Origin: Cafeteria roenbergensis
Lineage: Eukaryota; Sar; Bigyra; Bicosoecida; Cafeteriaceae
NCBI GenBank assembly: GCA_008330645.1
Contig: VLTN01000042.1
Coordinates: forward strand, 1 to 64,000
Direction: 5' to 3'
Length of the DNA: 64,000 nt
Below, in pieces: positions 25,359-34,495 of the stretch (positions are counted from its first letter, which is position 1; each line of letters begins with the position of its first letter). Below the pieces are notes generated by a model. The model had not been told where the DNA came from. It worked only from the letters and a program-made list of their open reading frames with translations, and searched no databases. A program made the position numbers and the translations under genes.

Positions 25359-27275
25359 ATGGAGCGCGTGGCATCGCTGGCGGCGCGGATTCCTGGCGCC
25401 TCTGGGGCAGTGAAACTGGCTGCCTCACTTGCGGCCCCGGCCCAGGCGCAGCTGGCGCTCCTGCTGGAAGCCATAGTTGCGGCGGGCGAATCGCGATCAG
25501 CCCCCGGCGTGGGGCAAGGCAGCTCGGAAGCCAACTCGGGCCCCGCGCCGTCGGAAAAGACTGGCACTGGGTTTGCAACCCTGCCGGCTATGCCCTGGAC
25601 GAGCCCGAGAGCGAAAGCCGACGTGGAGGTGTGCGAGGACGCTTGGCTGCTTCATGGCACGAAAGCCGGGACTGTCGTGGTGAGACGGCACGGCCAACTG
25701 TGGGCGCTGGTTGGCGCGCTCTCCTAGACGAGCAAATGGTGGCGGGGTGGGGGGTTCAGAGCGTTGGTCGGGGCGCAGGGGAGAAAGGCGTAGTGGGCCG
25801 GCTGCTGGCTTTTGCCAAGCGACCGCGGGCAATGCACCCGTTCCCCTGCGCGCTCCCTGCAGCTGGAGCGGAGCAACGTTGTCCGAGCGTGTTGTGTGGA
25901 CGTGACGTCCGCGAGTGGCAGCCGCACTGGAGTGTTCATCGCATTCGCACTGCGGCAGCCGGTCGACGTGGGACTCAAGGCGCCAGCCTCGACTTTGTCT
26001 TTGCTGCTCCCCGCCCCAGCTGAGGCGCGCGACGGCACGTCCTCCAAGCCCCCAGCGGCTGCGCTTGCGCTTCCTTCATCGGTGTCCCTGGGCCGCAGCG
26101 TCAGCCCGGGCTCCCTGGCAATGCCCCTCGAGGACGCTTGCAACGCCGCCGCGGTCCGTGTTGAGAGCATGGCCGCGGACAAGCAAGTCACTCGCTTGGA
26201 GGTCGACGCGGGAGACGGGCACCGCTTGGTCCGTGCCCTGCTCGCTTGTGTGTTTGGGGCCCCTGACTCGGTGGACAAGGCCGTGTTCGCGAGCTCCTCA
26301 GGCGCTGGGTCGGTGGCGTGCGTCAAGCATACGACGCAGGGGTCGCTCTGGATGCTCCGCAACGGGCTGGCCTTTGGCCCCAGAACCGGCGCCATGTACT
26401 TGGGCTTCAGCGATTTCGCGTCCGTGTCCGTCGGCCGGCACGGCTCGCTGGGCAGCACGTTCGACCTGAACATCGCGCTGGCTGAAGGCGCCGCGCCCTC
26501 GGTGCAGCCAAGAGAGCTTTCGTTTGGCATGATTCCATCGGCTGATCTGAAGCCCGTGCAGGCGTGGATGGCGTTTGTGGCTCGGGCTCTCGGGGGCACC
26601 GTGCGTGCGGACGGTGACGACGAGACGGCGGCAGCAGCTGCTGCGCCTGCCACGGGCCAACGCGGCGGCTCAGGAGACGGCGACGATGACGACGACGACG
26701 ACGACGACGATGACGAGTTCGGCGCTGGCAGCGAGAGTGATTCCAGTTCAGACGAGTCGACATCAGGAGACGAGCCTGCCTCAGACGCCGACCAAGGCGA
26801 GGACGACGCTACCAGTGAGGAGGACGAGGAGAGCGAGGAGGAGCAAGCGGCGAAGGGTGCCGTTGCGGCCGCGGCCGAGCACTCGCCCCCGGCGAGGAGG
26901 CCTCGCCGTGGTGCGGCTGCAGCTGCGGCTGCAGCCATCAGCGCGCACGAGGCGGCGCGAGCGGCAAAGCGCCAGGCGCGCCCCCAGGAGGAGGATGGAG
27001 GCGTGGCGGATCCGTCCAAGCGACCTCGGCTCGCTGGCGACGGCGTGGGCGCCGCTGCTGCAAGTGGCCAGGAAACACGTGAGGCTGCAGCTGGCCGCCT
27101 ATCGACGACAGCCAGGAGCGCCACAGCTGCGGCCGCGGAGGAGACGGGGCCTTCGGAGGAGGACCTAGGCTCGCAAGACACCGAGAGCGAGACCAGTGAG
27201 GACGAGGACGAGGCAGATGGCGACGGAGACGACAGCGAGAGCGACGGCGACGGATTCATCGTGGACGACGAGTGA
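25359..27275 (+). CDS. Rtt106/SSRP1-like histone chaperone with acidic tail
   Basis: Two exons, 25359-25679 and 25863-27275, give 577 residues. The intron of 183 nt runs from GTGAGA to CTGCAG in phase 0. The N-terminus (1-90) is Ala/Leu-rich and probably helical. Residues from about 100 to 350 form two beta-rich modules like the tandem PH domains of Rtt106, POB3 and SSRP1; the second has the family's pattern of a hydrophobic patch, FGPRTGAMYLGF and a TFDLNI strand. From about residue 360 to the end the chain is Asp/Glu/Ser-rich, including a run of Asp from a GAC repeat at about 26685-26712. Such proteins bind H3-H4 in the nucleus and deposit them during replication or transcription. It is shorter than SSRP1 and has no visible HMG box, so Rtt106-like fits better. 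ATG 25359 is the nearest in-frame start to the helical N-terminus; earlier ATGs are possible. Confidence 0.75.
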
Positions 27276-27431
27276 TGGTCGAGATCGATGCCCTGGATGC
27301 TTGGCGCGTGCGTACGAGGAGAGTGTGTGGATGTGGTGTGAGCGCGACTCGCCTTTTGCCAGCGATGAGCGCGAGCGCCCTCAACTCAGCGGACGATGAT
27401 TGTCCCCAGGCCGGGTGTGGTTGCAGGTAGC

Positions 27432-28324
27432 TCACGCAGACATGCGCAGGCCGCCGTCAATCCTCATGACCTCGCCGTTGATGTACGGGTTGTTGATGAT
27501 GTGCTCTGCCAGCTGGGCGTACCAGTCCGGGTCCCCGAGGCGAGAGGGGAAGGGAACCGTTGCTGCGAGATCGACCTGCACCTTCTCGGGCAGGCCCTGC
27601 ATCATGGGCGTGCCCATCAGGCCGGGGGCGATGACGTTGACGCGGATGCCACTGCGGGCGAGCTCACGCGCGGCGGGCAGCGTAAGGGCCACGACGGCGC
27701 CCTTGGAAGCGGAGTACGCACACTGGCCAACCTGGCCCTCGAAGGCGGCGATGGATGCCGTGTTGATGATGCAACCGCGCTCCTCAGTGGACCCCACGCC
27801 GGAACCCTTCTGCATGGCCTCAGCCGCGAGGCGCATCACGTTGAACGTTCCGACGGTGTTGACGCGCAGCACCTTCTCGAAGAGCGCCAAGTCGTGCGCT
27901 CCCTTCTTGCCGACAAGCTTGGCTGGCGGGGCGATCCCGGCGCACTGCACAACGGCGTTCACGCCGCCAAGGTCCGCCGCGGCTTTGATGGCCGCACTAA
28001 CCTGCACCGAGGGCAGGGGGCCGGCGCGAGAGGGTGTCGGCGAGGGGCTCGTCCGCCTTGCGCGGCAAGGGTTGCTCAGACGCCAACGGCGCGGCCGGCC
28101 GCGGAACTCACATCATCAGCAGAGGTCACGTCTGCGCCACACGCCACGACCGAGCCGGCTGATGCGGCCGCGCGCTGCACGTCTTCCGCGGCCGCCTCGA
28201 GGGCGTCCGATGGCAGATCGAGCATCACAACGCGAGCGCCCGCTGCCGCGAAGCGCATGGCGGTGCTCCGGCCCAGGCCCGAGGCGGCGCCGGTGATCAT
28301 TGCGACCCTGGAAGCGAGAGCCAT
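27432..28324 (-). CDS. HSD17B10: 3-hydroxyacyl-CoA dehydrogenase type 2 (SDR family)
   Basis: Exon 1 is 28324-28112 and exon 2 is 28001-27432, with a 110-nt phase-0 intron from GTGAGT to GTGCAG. The product is 260 residues, the usual length for this family. The Rossmann nucleotide motif TGAASGLG is near residue 11, a CAGIA motif follows strand 4, and the catalytic Ser and YSASK motif sit in the expected place. The C-terminal stretch with [14 protein letters not shown] and DGGLRM closely matches animal HSD17B10. In animals the enzyme oxidises short branched 3-hydroxyacyl-CoA in mitochondria and is part of RNase P; the second role cannot be inferred here. It converges on the Rtt106-like gene (156 nt between stops) and diverges from the RWD gene (117 nt between starts). 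Confidence 0.96.
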
Positions 28325-28441
28325 CCTTGCAGTGCCGAGCCTCGGGTGTGGTGCGGTGGCTGCCAGCCGACGTGCGTTTGCGCGGCGAGGGGACTCGTGC
28401 TCTGCCAGCTCGACACGCGCCGTGGCGGCTTGGGTTGCGAG

Positions 28442-29621
28442 ATGCGGCTTCGCGGGCCACAGCCTATGGCCGGTCGGCCAGGCTCGGCCCCGAGCACCGA
28501 GGCCGCCCGGCAGCTGCTTGATGAGCTCGAGGCGCTGTCGCTGTTGCTAGAAACGCCCGTCGAGACCGAGGACGCGCCTGATCGGCCCGCGCCCGCCATT
28601 CGAGTTGCCCCCACGCGCGACTGGGCCGCCATTCAGCGGCTTGCGGATGGGGAGGCCGGGACTGTGGTGGAAGCGTGCTTGAAAGGTCCTTTGGTGGTCA
28701 GCATTGCGCTGCCACCTGACGCAGACGCAGCTTGCCCGGCCGGACCGATGAAGCTGTGCCTGACCCTGCCGGAGGGGTACCCACTGCCAGACTCGCGCGC
28801 AATGATCGTGTCGGTGACTGTGCACGGGGCGATTTTCAGCGTGGCGGACCAGGAGCGCATCCAAGACGCTGCGACTGCTGTTGTGAGCTTCGAGCTCCAC
28901 CGTTGTGGGCTGCGGACCGAGGCCGAGCAAGGGCGTGGCATCGCGCTACGCAGCGTCATGAAATTGCGGTTGTGGTCATGTGCCGGGCGTCGCGCAGGCT
29001 GAGGAAATGGCTGGCGGCGAGGCCATGTGGGCGGTGGCATCAGCGACTCAGGATGCCGCGAGGGCGCTGGAAGCGCCTGCAGCTGCCGCGGCTGCAGCCG
29101 CGGCAGGCTCCGGGACGCCAGCATCCCTGTCGCCTGGCAGTGTGCCGGCCGCGGACGGCGCCATGGGGACCAGGGTTTGGATATGGTTCCACCACATCAA
29201 GAACCCGGCCAAGAAAAAGGCAATTTGCGACTGGGCAAAGGAGCTCGGGCTCGTCGGCGTGTGCAAGCCCGGATACCCGGGCGTTCTGATTGCGCAGGGT
29301 AGTGAGAGTGCATGCAAGGAATACACTTCTCGGCTTCGCGCGCTGCGCTGGAAGGCCATGGCTGTCAGGGCGGAGGAGCCGCTGAATCGCGGCGTGGCTG
29401 AGGCAGAAGCTGAGTTTGCAGCAGCATTGGCTGGCTGTGGGAGCGCCTTCGCGGGTCACGTGCGCGGTGTTGCTCTCCTTGGAGAGCAGGACTTGGGGCT
29501 CGCGGCCTCCCTATTTGACAGGCTTGGGTGCGGCGGCACGTTTCGGAGGGTGATTCTCAAGATGTCGAGCGAGCGAGACCCTGAACCGGGCGACGAGCTC
29601 GGTGGGGCTGACTCCTCCTGA
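28442..29621 (+). CDS. RWD and DUF1115 domain protein, RWDD2-like
   Basis: Exons 28442-28882 and 28998-29621 give 354 residues. The 115-nt intron runs from GTGAGC to GCGCAG in phase 0. This choice restores the last RWD helix (GGEAMWAVASATQ), which matches the conserved GEPMLF-x-L-I-x-W helix. The RWD domain covers about residues 25-185, with a YPLPDS turn in the position of the family's YPxxxP motif. The DUF1115 domain covers about 205-320, with WIWFHHIKN, CDWAKEL, CKPGYPGV and LRALRWK motifs as in RWDD2A/B. The molecular role of this family is unknown. The ATG at 28442 was used; a second in-frame ATG lies at 28466. Confidence 0.9.
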
Positions 29622-29787
29622 CAGGCACGCGTGCAGTCTTCCTGTTTTGAGTGTCCTTCCCGACAGCTTCGTCGGGCTCTGCGGCGTGCGCTCAGCTGAG
29701 GCAACACACAAACACGACCACGATCGGCTGCCACACGCAGCGCCCCGCAGAGCCGTCGAGTGTGGCTCTGCCAGGCAACTGCCCGCG

Positions 29788-29817
29788 CGACTGCAGAGCT
29801 ACCCGGGAGAGAAAAGC
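29788..29817 (+). repeat. Left terminal inverted repeat of the transposon
   Basis: Thirty bases that match the reverse complement of 34208-34237 without a mismatch. The core includes GCTACCCGGGAGAGAAAAGC. Confidence 0.9.
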
Positions 29818-30007
29818 TTAAGCAGGGACGCACAAACCCTACCCTCCCAACGGCCCCACAGGCCCGCTGTGCGCCCTCTATGTGGCCCAGACGCAAGAAG
29901 AGCGCAAAAGGTTAGTTTTCACCGAGGCGATTGTGGATCCATGCCTCCTGGCGCGGATGCGGGCCCGCGGCGGGTGTGAGAATTTGGCGGCCGCCAGTTT
30001 TTTTTGA

Positions 30008-30024
30008 ATGCTCGGAAGAGAAAA
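30008..30024 (+). repeat. Inner inverted repeat, left copy
   Basis: ATGCTCGGAAGAGAAAA here is repeated inverted at 34181-34197. Paired subterminal repeats of this kind often bind transposase, which is inferred here and not shown. Confidence 0.8.
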
Positions 30025-30226
30025 ACTTTTTAGCGCATTTTCCACTTTTCTCGCGCTGAGGGAATGCCAGTGCGATATAACTGCTACCATTGCCTGCTTG
30101 TTTGCCTTTACGACAGTTTGCGCACATTCGCGTGCTGGAACAAGGACTCTGAGCGGCTGGGGAGCCAGGAGTGGCTCGTTTCGAATTGAGAAAATCATTC
30201 GCGCTCCAGGGCCTTAACGCGCAGTT

Positions 30227-33200
30227 TCAATGCATCAACACGTCATATCCAGCATTGCGAAAATGTGCTAGAACTGCCGTGGCCATCCGGCCGATGGTGC
30301 TCAAGATGGACGTTCCGGAAATTTTTGGTTTGCATTGCCTCGGCGGCGCTTCAGCCCCTGCGTCGTCTGTAGGTGCCCCCGCTGGCTCAGCCGCAGGGGG
30401 ACGAGGGGTTGGTTGACTCTCCATCGATGGGGCGGACGCTGCGCTTGATGCCGCCGCAAGCCGCGCGGAAACTCGCCGGCGACGCTCGTTCGTCGCGACC
30501 GGGAACAGCCGATTCTCCTGCCTTTCGGCAGCCGGGACAACGGGAGCGCCTGAAGTTGCCGAAGAACATGGTTGGGACGCTACTGGTGCGGGCGGGTCGG
30601 GTGGAGAGGCTGCGATCGCGGAGGACTGCCTGGCTGCGGCGGCGTGAGCAGGGCACCCCTGGTGCAGCTGCGCGTGGTTGGCCGCCGAGGACGACGAGGA
30701 CGAGGATGGCGGCGCGGCTTCCGACACCGATGCGTCTTCTGCAGCTGCGTGGTGGGCTGTTACAATGTACATCGTGTTCAGTGCGATGGAGAGCGGCAAG
30801 TCCGCGCTTTCAGCTTGGAGGCCAATGACTCCAAAAGGCGACTGTAGGCACGCTGCGAGCTCCTTCCCTGCGCTGAGTGCGCGCAGGGCCAAGCTGTGGG
30901 CTTCCATGTACCCCTGCCAAGCAGCTTGCTTGGCCGTGAGCTCATTGAGCCGTTGGATGCGCTCGCTGGCGAGGTGCTGGGCCCCTGGCTCCGTGCTTAC
31001 TGCCAGCTTGAGGTGTTCCAGGTCTTGGCGCTCGTCCACGGTGAGCTCGGGTGGTGCTAGGAGCCCCCGTCGTTCCGCCAACAGCTTGGCAATGCGCTGC
31101 CGCGTCCCGGGGTCGGGGAGCGGCGCGTCAGCGTCGCCCCCAATTGACCTGCGACGCTTCGCTCTGGCCCTGCCGGCGGTGGCCTCAGCCGCAGCTAGCT
31201 TGGCCTCTTGGCGCCGGCGATGTTGCTCCATCACCTGGTGCGCAGTGAACACGTTCTGGACTTGCACGCGGTCCTGGTCGTGCATGCCAGCAGCCTGCTC
31301 GGCCGTGTCATCGTCGTCGCCGACGAGCAGCCCTGAGCTCGGCACAGATGCATCTGCTCGACTACTCGTGCTGCTGCGCCTGCTGTCGGCGGCCTCCTCG
31401 ACTGCCGTTTGGGCCGCATCGGTGCCGGCGCCCTCCATCTGCCTGACGACTTCGTCGAACGCGGGCGAGTCCATCACTCTGGCCAGCCCATCAGAGTACC
31501 ACGAGAAGGCCAAACTGGTCGTCATCGCTGCCATTAGTGAGCCTTGCCGGACACTTGCTGCTGCCGCAGGTGCGGAAAGCTCGCTGTCGTCGGTTGCGTC
31601 ACGAACTGCGTACCCCGCCGGGATCACATCCAAGTCTGCCAGCAGCTCAATCGCGGCATCCAGCGTCTCCATGGGAAGTTTGCGGCCATTGATAGCCTCG
31701 ACCAGGTCAGCCTTTTCCACCCAGACGTTTGCTTTGATCTTTGCGATGTCCAGAGGGAAAATGCCGCTCTTCACCCAGGAGGACCTTACTGTCTCCTCCG
31801 GAACTTCTGCAAACCCCACCACATATGCAGCGAGAACATCGTGGATTCGCACCTTCGCTGCTGCAGTTGCAGCCTCGCTGGCCTCTCGGAGCGAGCCATT
31901 GCGAGTGGTGACTTGCTTCACAGCTCGAGCCTTTCGCGCCCGCACGATGAAATCTCTGGCCCGCTTGAAGTGCTTGTTCTTGAGCGGTCCGAAGACGCCG
32001 ATGTCCAGTGGCTGGAGGACGTGGGAACAATTGGGTGGGAGGAACATTAATCGAACTCCCCTCTCCATTGCATACGCCAGAACTTGCGGCGTGGTGTGCG
32101 TGCTACAATTATCCATGAGCATGAGAATTGGCTTCCGAGGCGACACTTCCATCTTCCACACTTGCTCGTAGTGCTGACAGACAGACTCCAGCGCCATGAT
32201 AATGTGCCTCTCGGCCGACCAGCCATTTTTGCTTTTGGTGATGACGATGGACTTCGCGTGCTCCTCTGGAACATCTGCGACCCATGATGCTGCCGGAGGA
32301 GTGGAGTCATTGCCGCTGGCTGGGACGACTGCGAACACTGGGAGCTTCTTCCCGTCAGCCGTAACAGTATTAATTGATGTCACGTGCTGGTGTTTTGTGC
32401 CACCCGAATTGTGATGAACAGGAAGACCAGGAATCCCAAGAATTTTTGTAATGACCATTTTGAAAATCTCACCATGTGTTTCGTCCAGGTTGCAAATACG
32501 CCGAGCAAGCTCACCACTTCCAACAAGCTCTTCCAGCTGGTCCACGGCTTGCTTCCAGAAGTAAGCAAACTTGAGCACTACTCCGCTTCGTGGCGCAGTG
32601 ATGCGTGAGCTTGACCCGAGACGCGCCTTACGAAGCCTCACCCGCCAGCGTTTCAAGAATCCCGAAGCAACTCCAGTCCCAGCGGTAGTCTGTGCAAGCC
32701 ACCGAGGTAGATCGACTTTGGAGCCGTCTTTGCCGGGATCGGAGCCGCCGCTGCTGCTTGCTGCATGAGGGGCGCACGAACTGGTCGACAGCCGCGTAGA
32801 AGCGATAATCCCTACGACTTGGCGACGGAGGCTGACGGAGTACCCAAGCACTGCATGTGCCACGTCTTGCACCGTGGTGGGATGGTCTTGAGCAATCCTG
32901 TGAAACAGAAACTGCATGAGCAATATCTCAGCTGCGACGGACAGCGACCGAGGCTGCGATGTGCGGCCGAAGTCCCGGAGAAAGCCGCTCGAGAGCGGCA
33001 TCGTCAGGCCTTGGACCCATTTATACTGCTTTTTCGCCATCGTCTTGGCCTCGCTTGCAACAGCCGGTGCGCCCTCGAGAGCAGGCGCCTTGGCCGGGGG
33101 CGAAGCCAATCCGCGCCTGGCGCCGCTTTGGTGGGGCTGGATGCCAAGCTCTCGAATGCTCCGGGAAATGCTGCGCCTGAAGGCCCCGTTTAGACCCTCG

Positions 33201-33856
33201 TTAAGCTGCTTGCGAGCGACTTCCTCCGGCAAGCCATCTGCCATCAGTCGCGCAAGGCCCCTCTCGGTCAGAATGGCGAAGACGTGTTCACGCGCCTGGC
33301 GGACCCATCTGGCCCACGGGGATTCCATTCCGTGTTCAGAGATGCACCTGTCTCTGGTAGTAGCCGCCGGGTGGACTTTGCTGGCTCCAATTCGAGCGGC
33401 TTGAGCGAAGACTCCGTCTCGCCTCGTCTGCGCTGGAACGGGCGGGTACGCTTTGGCCGTAAATTGCGTCGCCCTGCTGCATTGCCTGAGCCCAACGTAC
33501 TTCAGCAGCGAGATTAGCTCGGATGTTGACTGTATTGACATCACAAAGGCCACACCAAACGCCCGTTTGGCGGCGTTTTTGCCGAGTTGCAGTTGACCGA
33601 CAAGCACCTCGTTCCGAATGCCCCAGTCAACAGCGTCGCGAAGGCCCCGCGCAACTATCGACTTTGGGACCTCAAGAACCCCAGAGCCATGAGAAATGGT
33701 CACTGGCTGTCTTCCATCCTTTTCAATTTGGCGGGTGAGCTGACGGTCGAGGTGTCGGGGAAGTGCTGGGCGCTCAAAGAAAACCGCAAACAAAGCGTAC
33801 GACGCGATCTGCACGAGCACAAAAACGTGTGCGATGGCCTCAAAATTCAAAAACAT
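30227..33856 (-). CDS. pogo/CENP-B-like transposase
   Basis: From ATG 33856 the frame encodes 1209 residues; later in-frame ATGs at 33541 and 33328 (MESPWARW) are also possible, so the start is uncertain. The frame is open even further upstream, across the right terminal repeat, but nothing recognisable is coded there. A CENP-B-type helix-turn-helix fits the GFLKRWRVRLRKARLG region (about residue 400). The DDE_1 catalytic domain follows, with the three acidic residues in NLDET (D458), LMDNCSTH (D582) and QPLDIGVFGPLKN (D618). The last two are separated by 35 residues, as in pogo and Tigger elements. The Ala/Ser/Glu-rich C-terminus, with repeated AAEA/AAAA stretches, is not recognised. At 1209 residues it is two to three times the usual pogo transposase length. 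No disruption is seen. Confidence 0.88.
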   Translation of the reverse strand: MFLNFEAIAHVFVLVQIASYALFAVFFERPALPRHLDRQLTRQIEKDGRQPVTISHGSGVLEVPKSIVARGLRDAVDWGIRNEVLVGQLQLGKNAAKRAFGVAFVMSIQSTSELISLLKYVGLRQCSRATQFTAKAYPPVPAQTRRDGVFAQAARIGASKVHPAATTRDRCISEHGMESPWARWVRQAREHVFAILTERGLARLMADGLPEEVARKQLNEGLNGAFRRSISRSIRELGIQPHQSGARRGLASPPAKAPALEGAPAVASEAKTMAKKQYKWVQGLTMPLSSGFLRDFGRTSQPRSLSVAAEILLMQFLFHRIAQDHPTTVQDVAHAVLGYSVSLRRQVVGIIASTRLSTSSCAPHAASSSGGSDPGKDGSKVDLPRWLAQTTAGTGVASGFLKRWRVRLRKARLGSSSRITAPRSGVVLKFAYFWKQAVDQLEELVGSGELARRICNLDETHGEIFKMVITKILGIPGLPVHHNSGGTKHQHVTSINTVTADGKKLPVFAVVPASGNDSTPPAASWVADVPEEHAKSIVITKSKNGWSAERHIIMALESVCQHYEQVWKMEVSPRKPILMLMDNCSTHTTPQVLAYAMERGVRLMFLPPNCSHVLQPLDIGVFGPLKNKHFKRARDFIVRARKARAVKQVTTRNGSLREASEAATAAAKVRIHDVLAAYVVGFAEVPEETVRSSWVKSGIFPLDIAKIKANVWVEKADLVEAINGRKLPMETLDAAIELLADLDVIPAGYAVRDATDDSELSAPAAAASVRQGSLMAAMTTSLAFSWYSDGLARVMDSPAFDEVVRQMEGAGTDAAQTAVEEAADSRRSSTSSRADASVPSSGLLVGDDDDTAEQAAGMHDQDRVQVQNVFTAHQVMEQHRRRQEAKLAAAEATAGRARAKRRRSIGGDADAPLPDPGTRQRIAKLLAERRGLLAPPELTVDERQDLEHLKLAVSTEPGAQHLASERIQRLNELTAKQAAWQGYMEAHSLALRALSAGKELAACLQSPFGVIGLQAESADLPLSIALNTMYIVTAHHAAAEDASVSEAAPPSSSSSSSAANHAQLHQGCPAHAAAARQSSAIAASPPDPPAPVASQPCSSATSGAPVVPAAERQENRLFPVATNERRRRVSARLAAASSAASAPSMESQPTPRPPAAEPAGAPTDDAGAEAPPRQCKPKISGTSILSTIGRMATAVLAHFRNAGYDVLMH

Positions 33857-34180
33857 GACTCCCAGGCGGAAGGATGCTGCGCACAAGTTTTCGGCAACGG
33901 CGGCAGGCGCCTCCCCAACCAGCGCGAGTCCAGCGCCCTGACCACATGCATTCGCTATGGAAACATACTGCCCACACTTTTCGAAGAAGAGATTGGGGCT
34001 GGAGCTGCCCTGGGGCGGTTGGGAGGGTGCGCCCCGCCAGCCGTTGCAGACAACCGCGGCGCGCCTCGCGCGCCAGGAGCACAAGCCGCAATCGGTCAAG
34101 GCCATTTTCAGCGCCTCACTAGGAAACGGGCACAGCCGAAGTTTTGGGTCGATTGGACAATGTCCATACCGCAAAAGTGC

Positions 34181-34197
34181 TTTTCTCTTCCGAGCAT
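34181..34197 (-). repeat. Inner inverted repeat, right copy
   Basis: Inverted match of 30008-30024, directly internal to the right terminal repeat. Confidence 0.8.
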
Positions 34198-34207
34198 CCG
34201 CTTTTTG

Positions 34208-34237
34208 GCTTTTCTCTCCCGGGTAGCTCTGCAGTCG
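34208..34237 (-). repeat. Right terminal inverted repeat of the transposon
   Basis: Perfect reverse complement of 29788-29817. It lies 259 nt upstream of the ATG of the chromatin-protein gene at 34496. Confidence 0.9.
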
Positions 34238-34495
34238 GCACAAGAAGCGCCAAGCCCGCCCCCGACCCACCGTCAACAGCGCGAGGCCTGCCGCCCCGTG
34301 GTGGTTGTTGCTCTCTGTTCAGTGCGCCCCGTCGTCGGACTCGAAGCGCGCCCGCTTCGCTTGCGCTGGAGGCCAAAGCCGAGCAGCGACCGCCCGCCCT
34401 GTCGCGGGCTCCGGTCAGCAGCGCACGCAGGTGTTCCGGCTGGGTTCCGGTGGTCGCGCCAGGTGCCAGTCGCTCCTCGCGCTCGTTTTGAGACA

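Larger units (their letters stand above)
29788..34237 (-). mobile_element. pogo-like DNA transposon (DDE_1 superfamily), apparently complete
   Basis: A perfect 30-bp inverted repeat bounds the element at 29788-29817 and 34208-34237. A second, inner inverted repeat of 17 bp lies at 30008-30024 and 34181-34197. The ends are asymmetric: the two motifs are about 190 nt apart on the left but about 10 nt apart on the right. The single large gene between them encodes a transposase with a DD35D triad. No TA or other target duplication can be seen directly outside the repeats, so the true ends may differ or the duplication has decayed. The left end (29818-30226) and the right end beyond the transposase show nothing else coding that can be supported. 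The intact frame and perfect repeats suggest a young copy. Confidence 0.85.

Noticed and set aside
28955-28997. 43-nt intron in the RWDD2-like gene
   Set aside because: It keeps the frame but has a GTCATG donor and leaves extra residues in the last RWD helix. The 115-nt choice starting GTGAGC at 28883 restores the helix and fits all other introns.
30678-32171. 497-residue + strand frame
   Set aside because: It is antisense to the transposase catalytic domain and shows no recognisable product.
29770-34250. Target-site duplication of the transposon
   Set aside because: Bases just outside the 30-bp repeats do not match each other and are not TA, so no duplication is claimed.
33587-34495. Upstream extension of the ZZ/AP2/PHD frame
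   Set aside because: It runs through the transposon end and its terminal repeat, has no domain, and an ATG at 34496 directly precedes the ZZ region.
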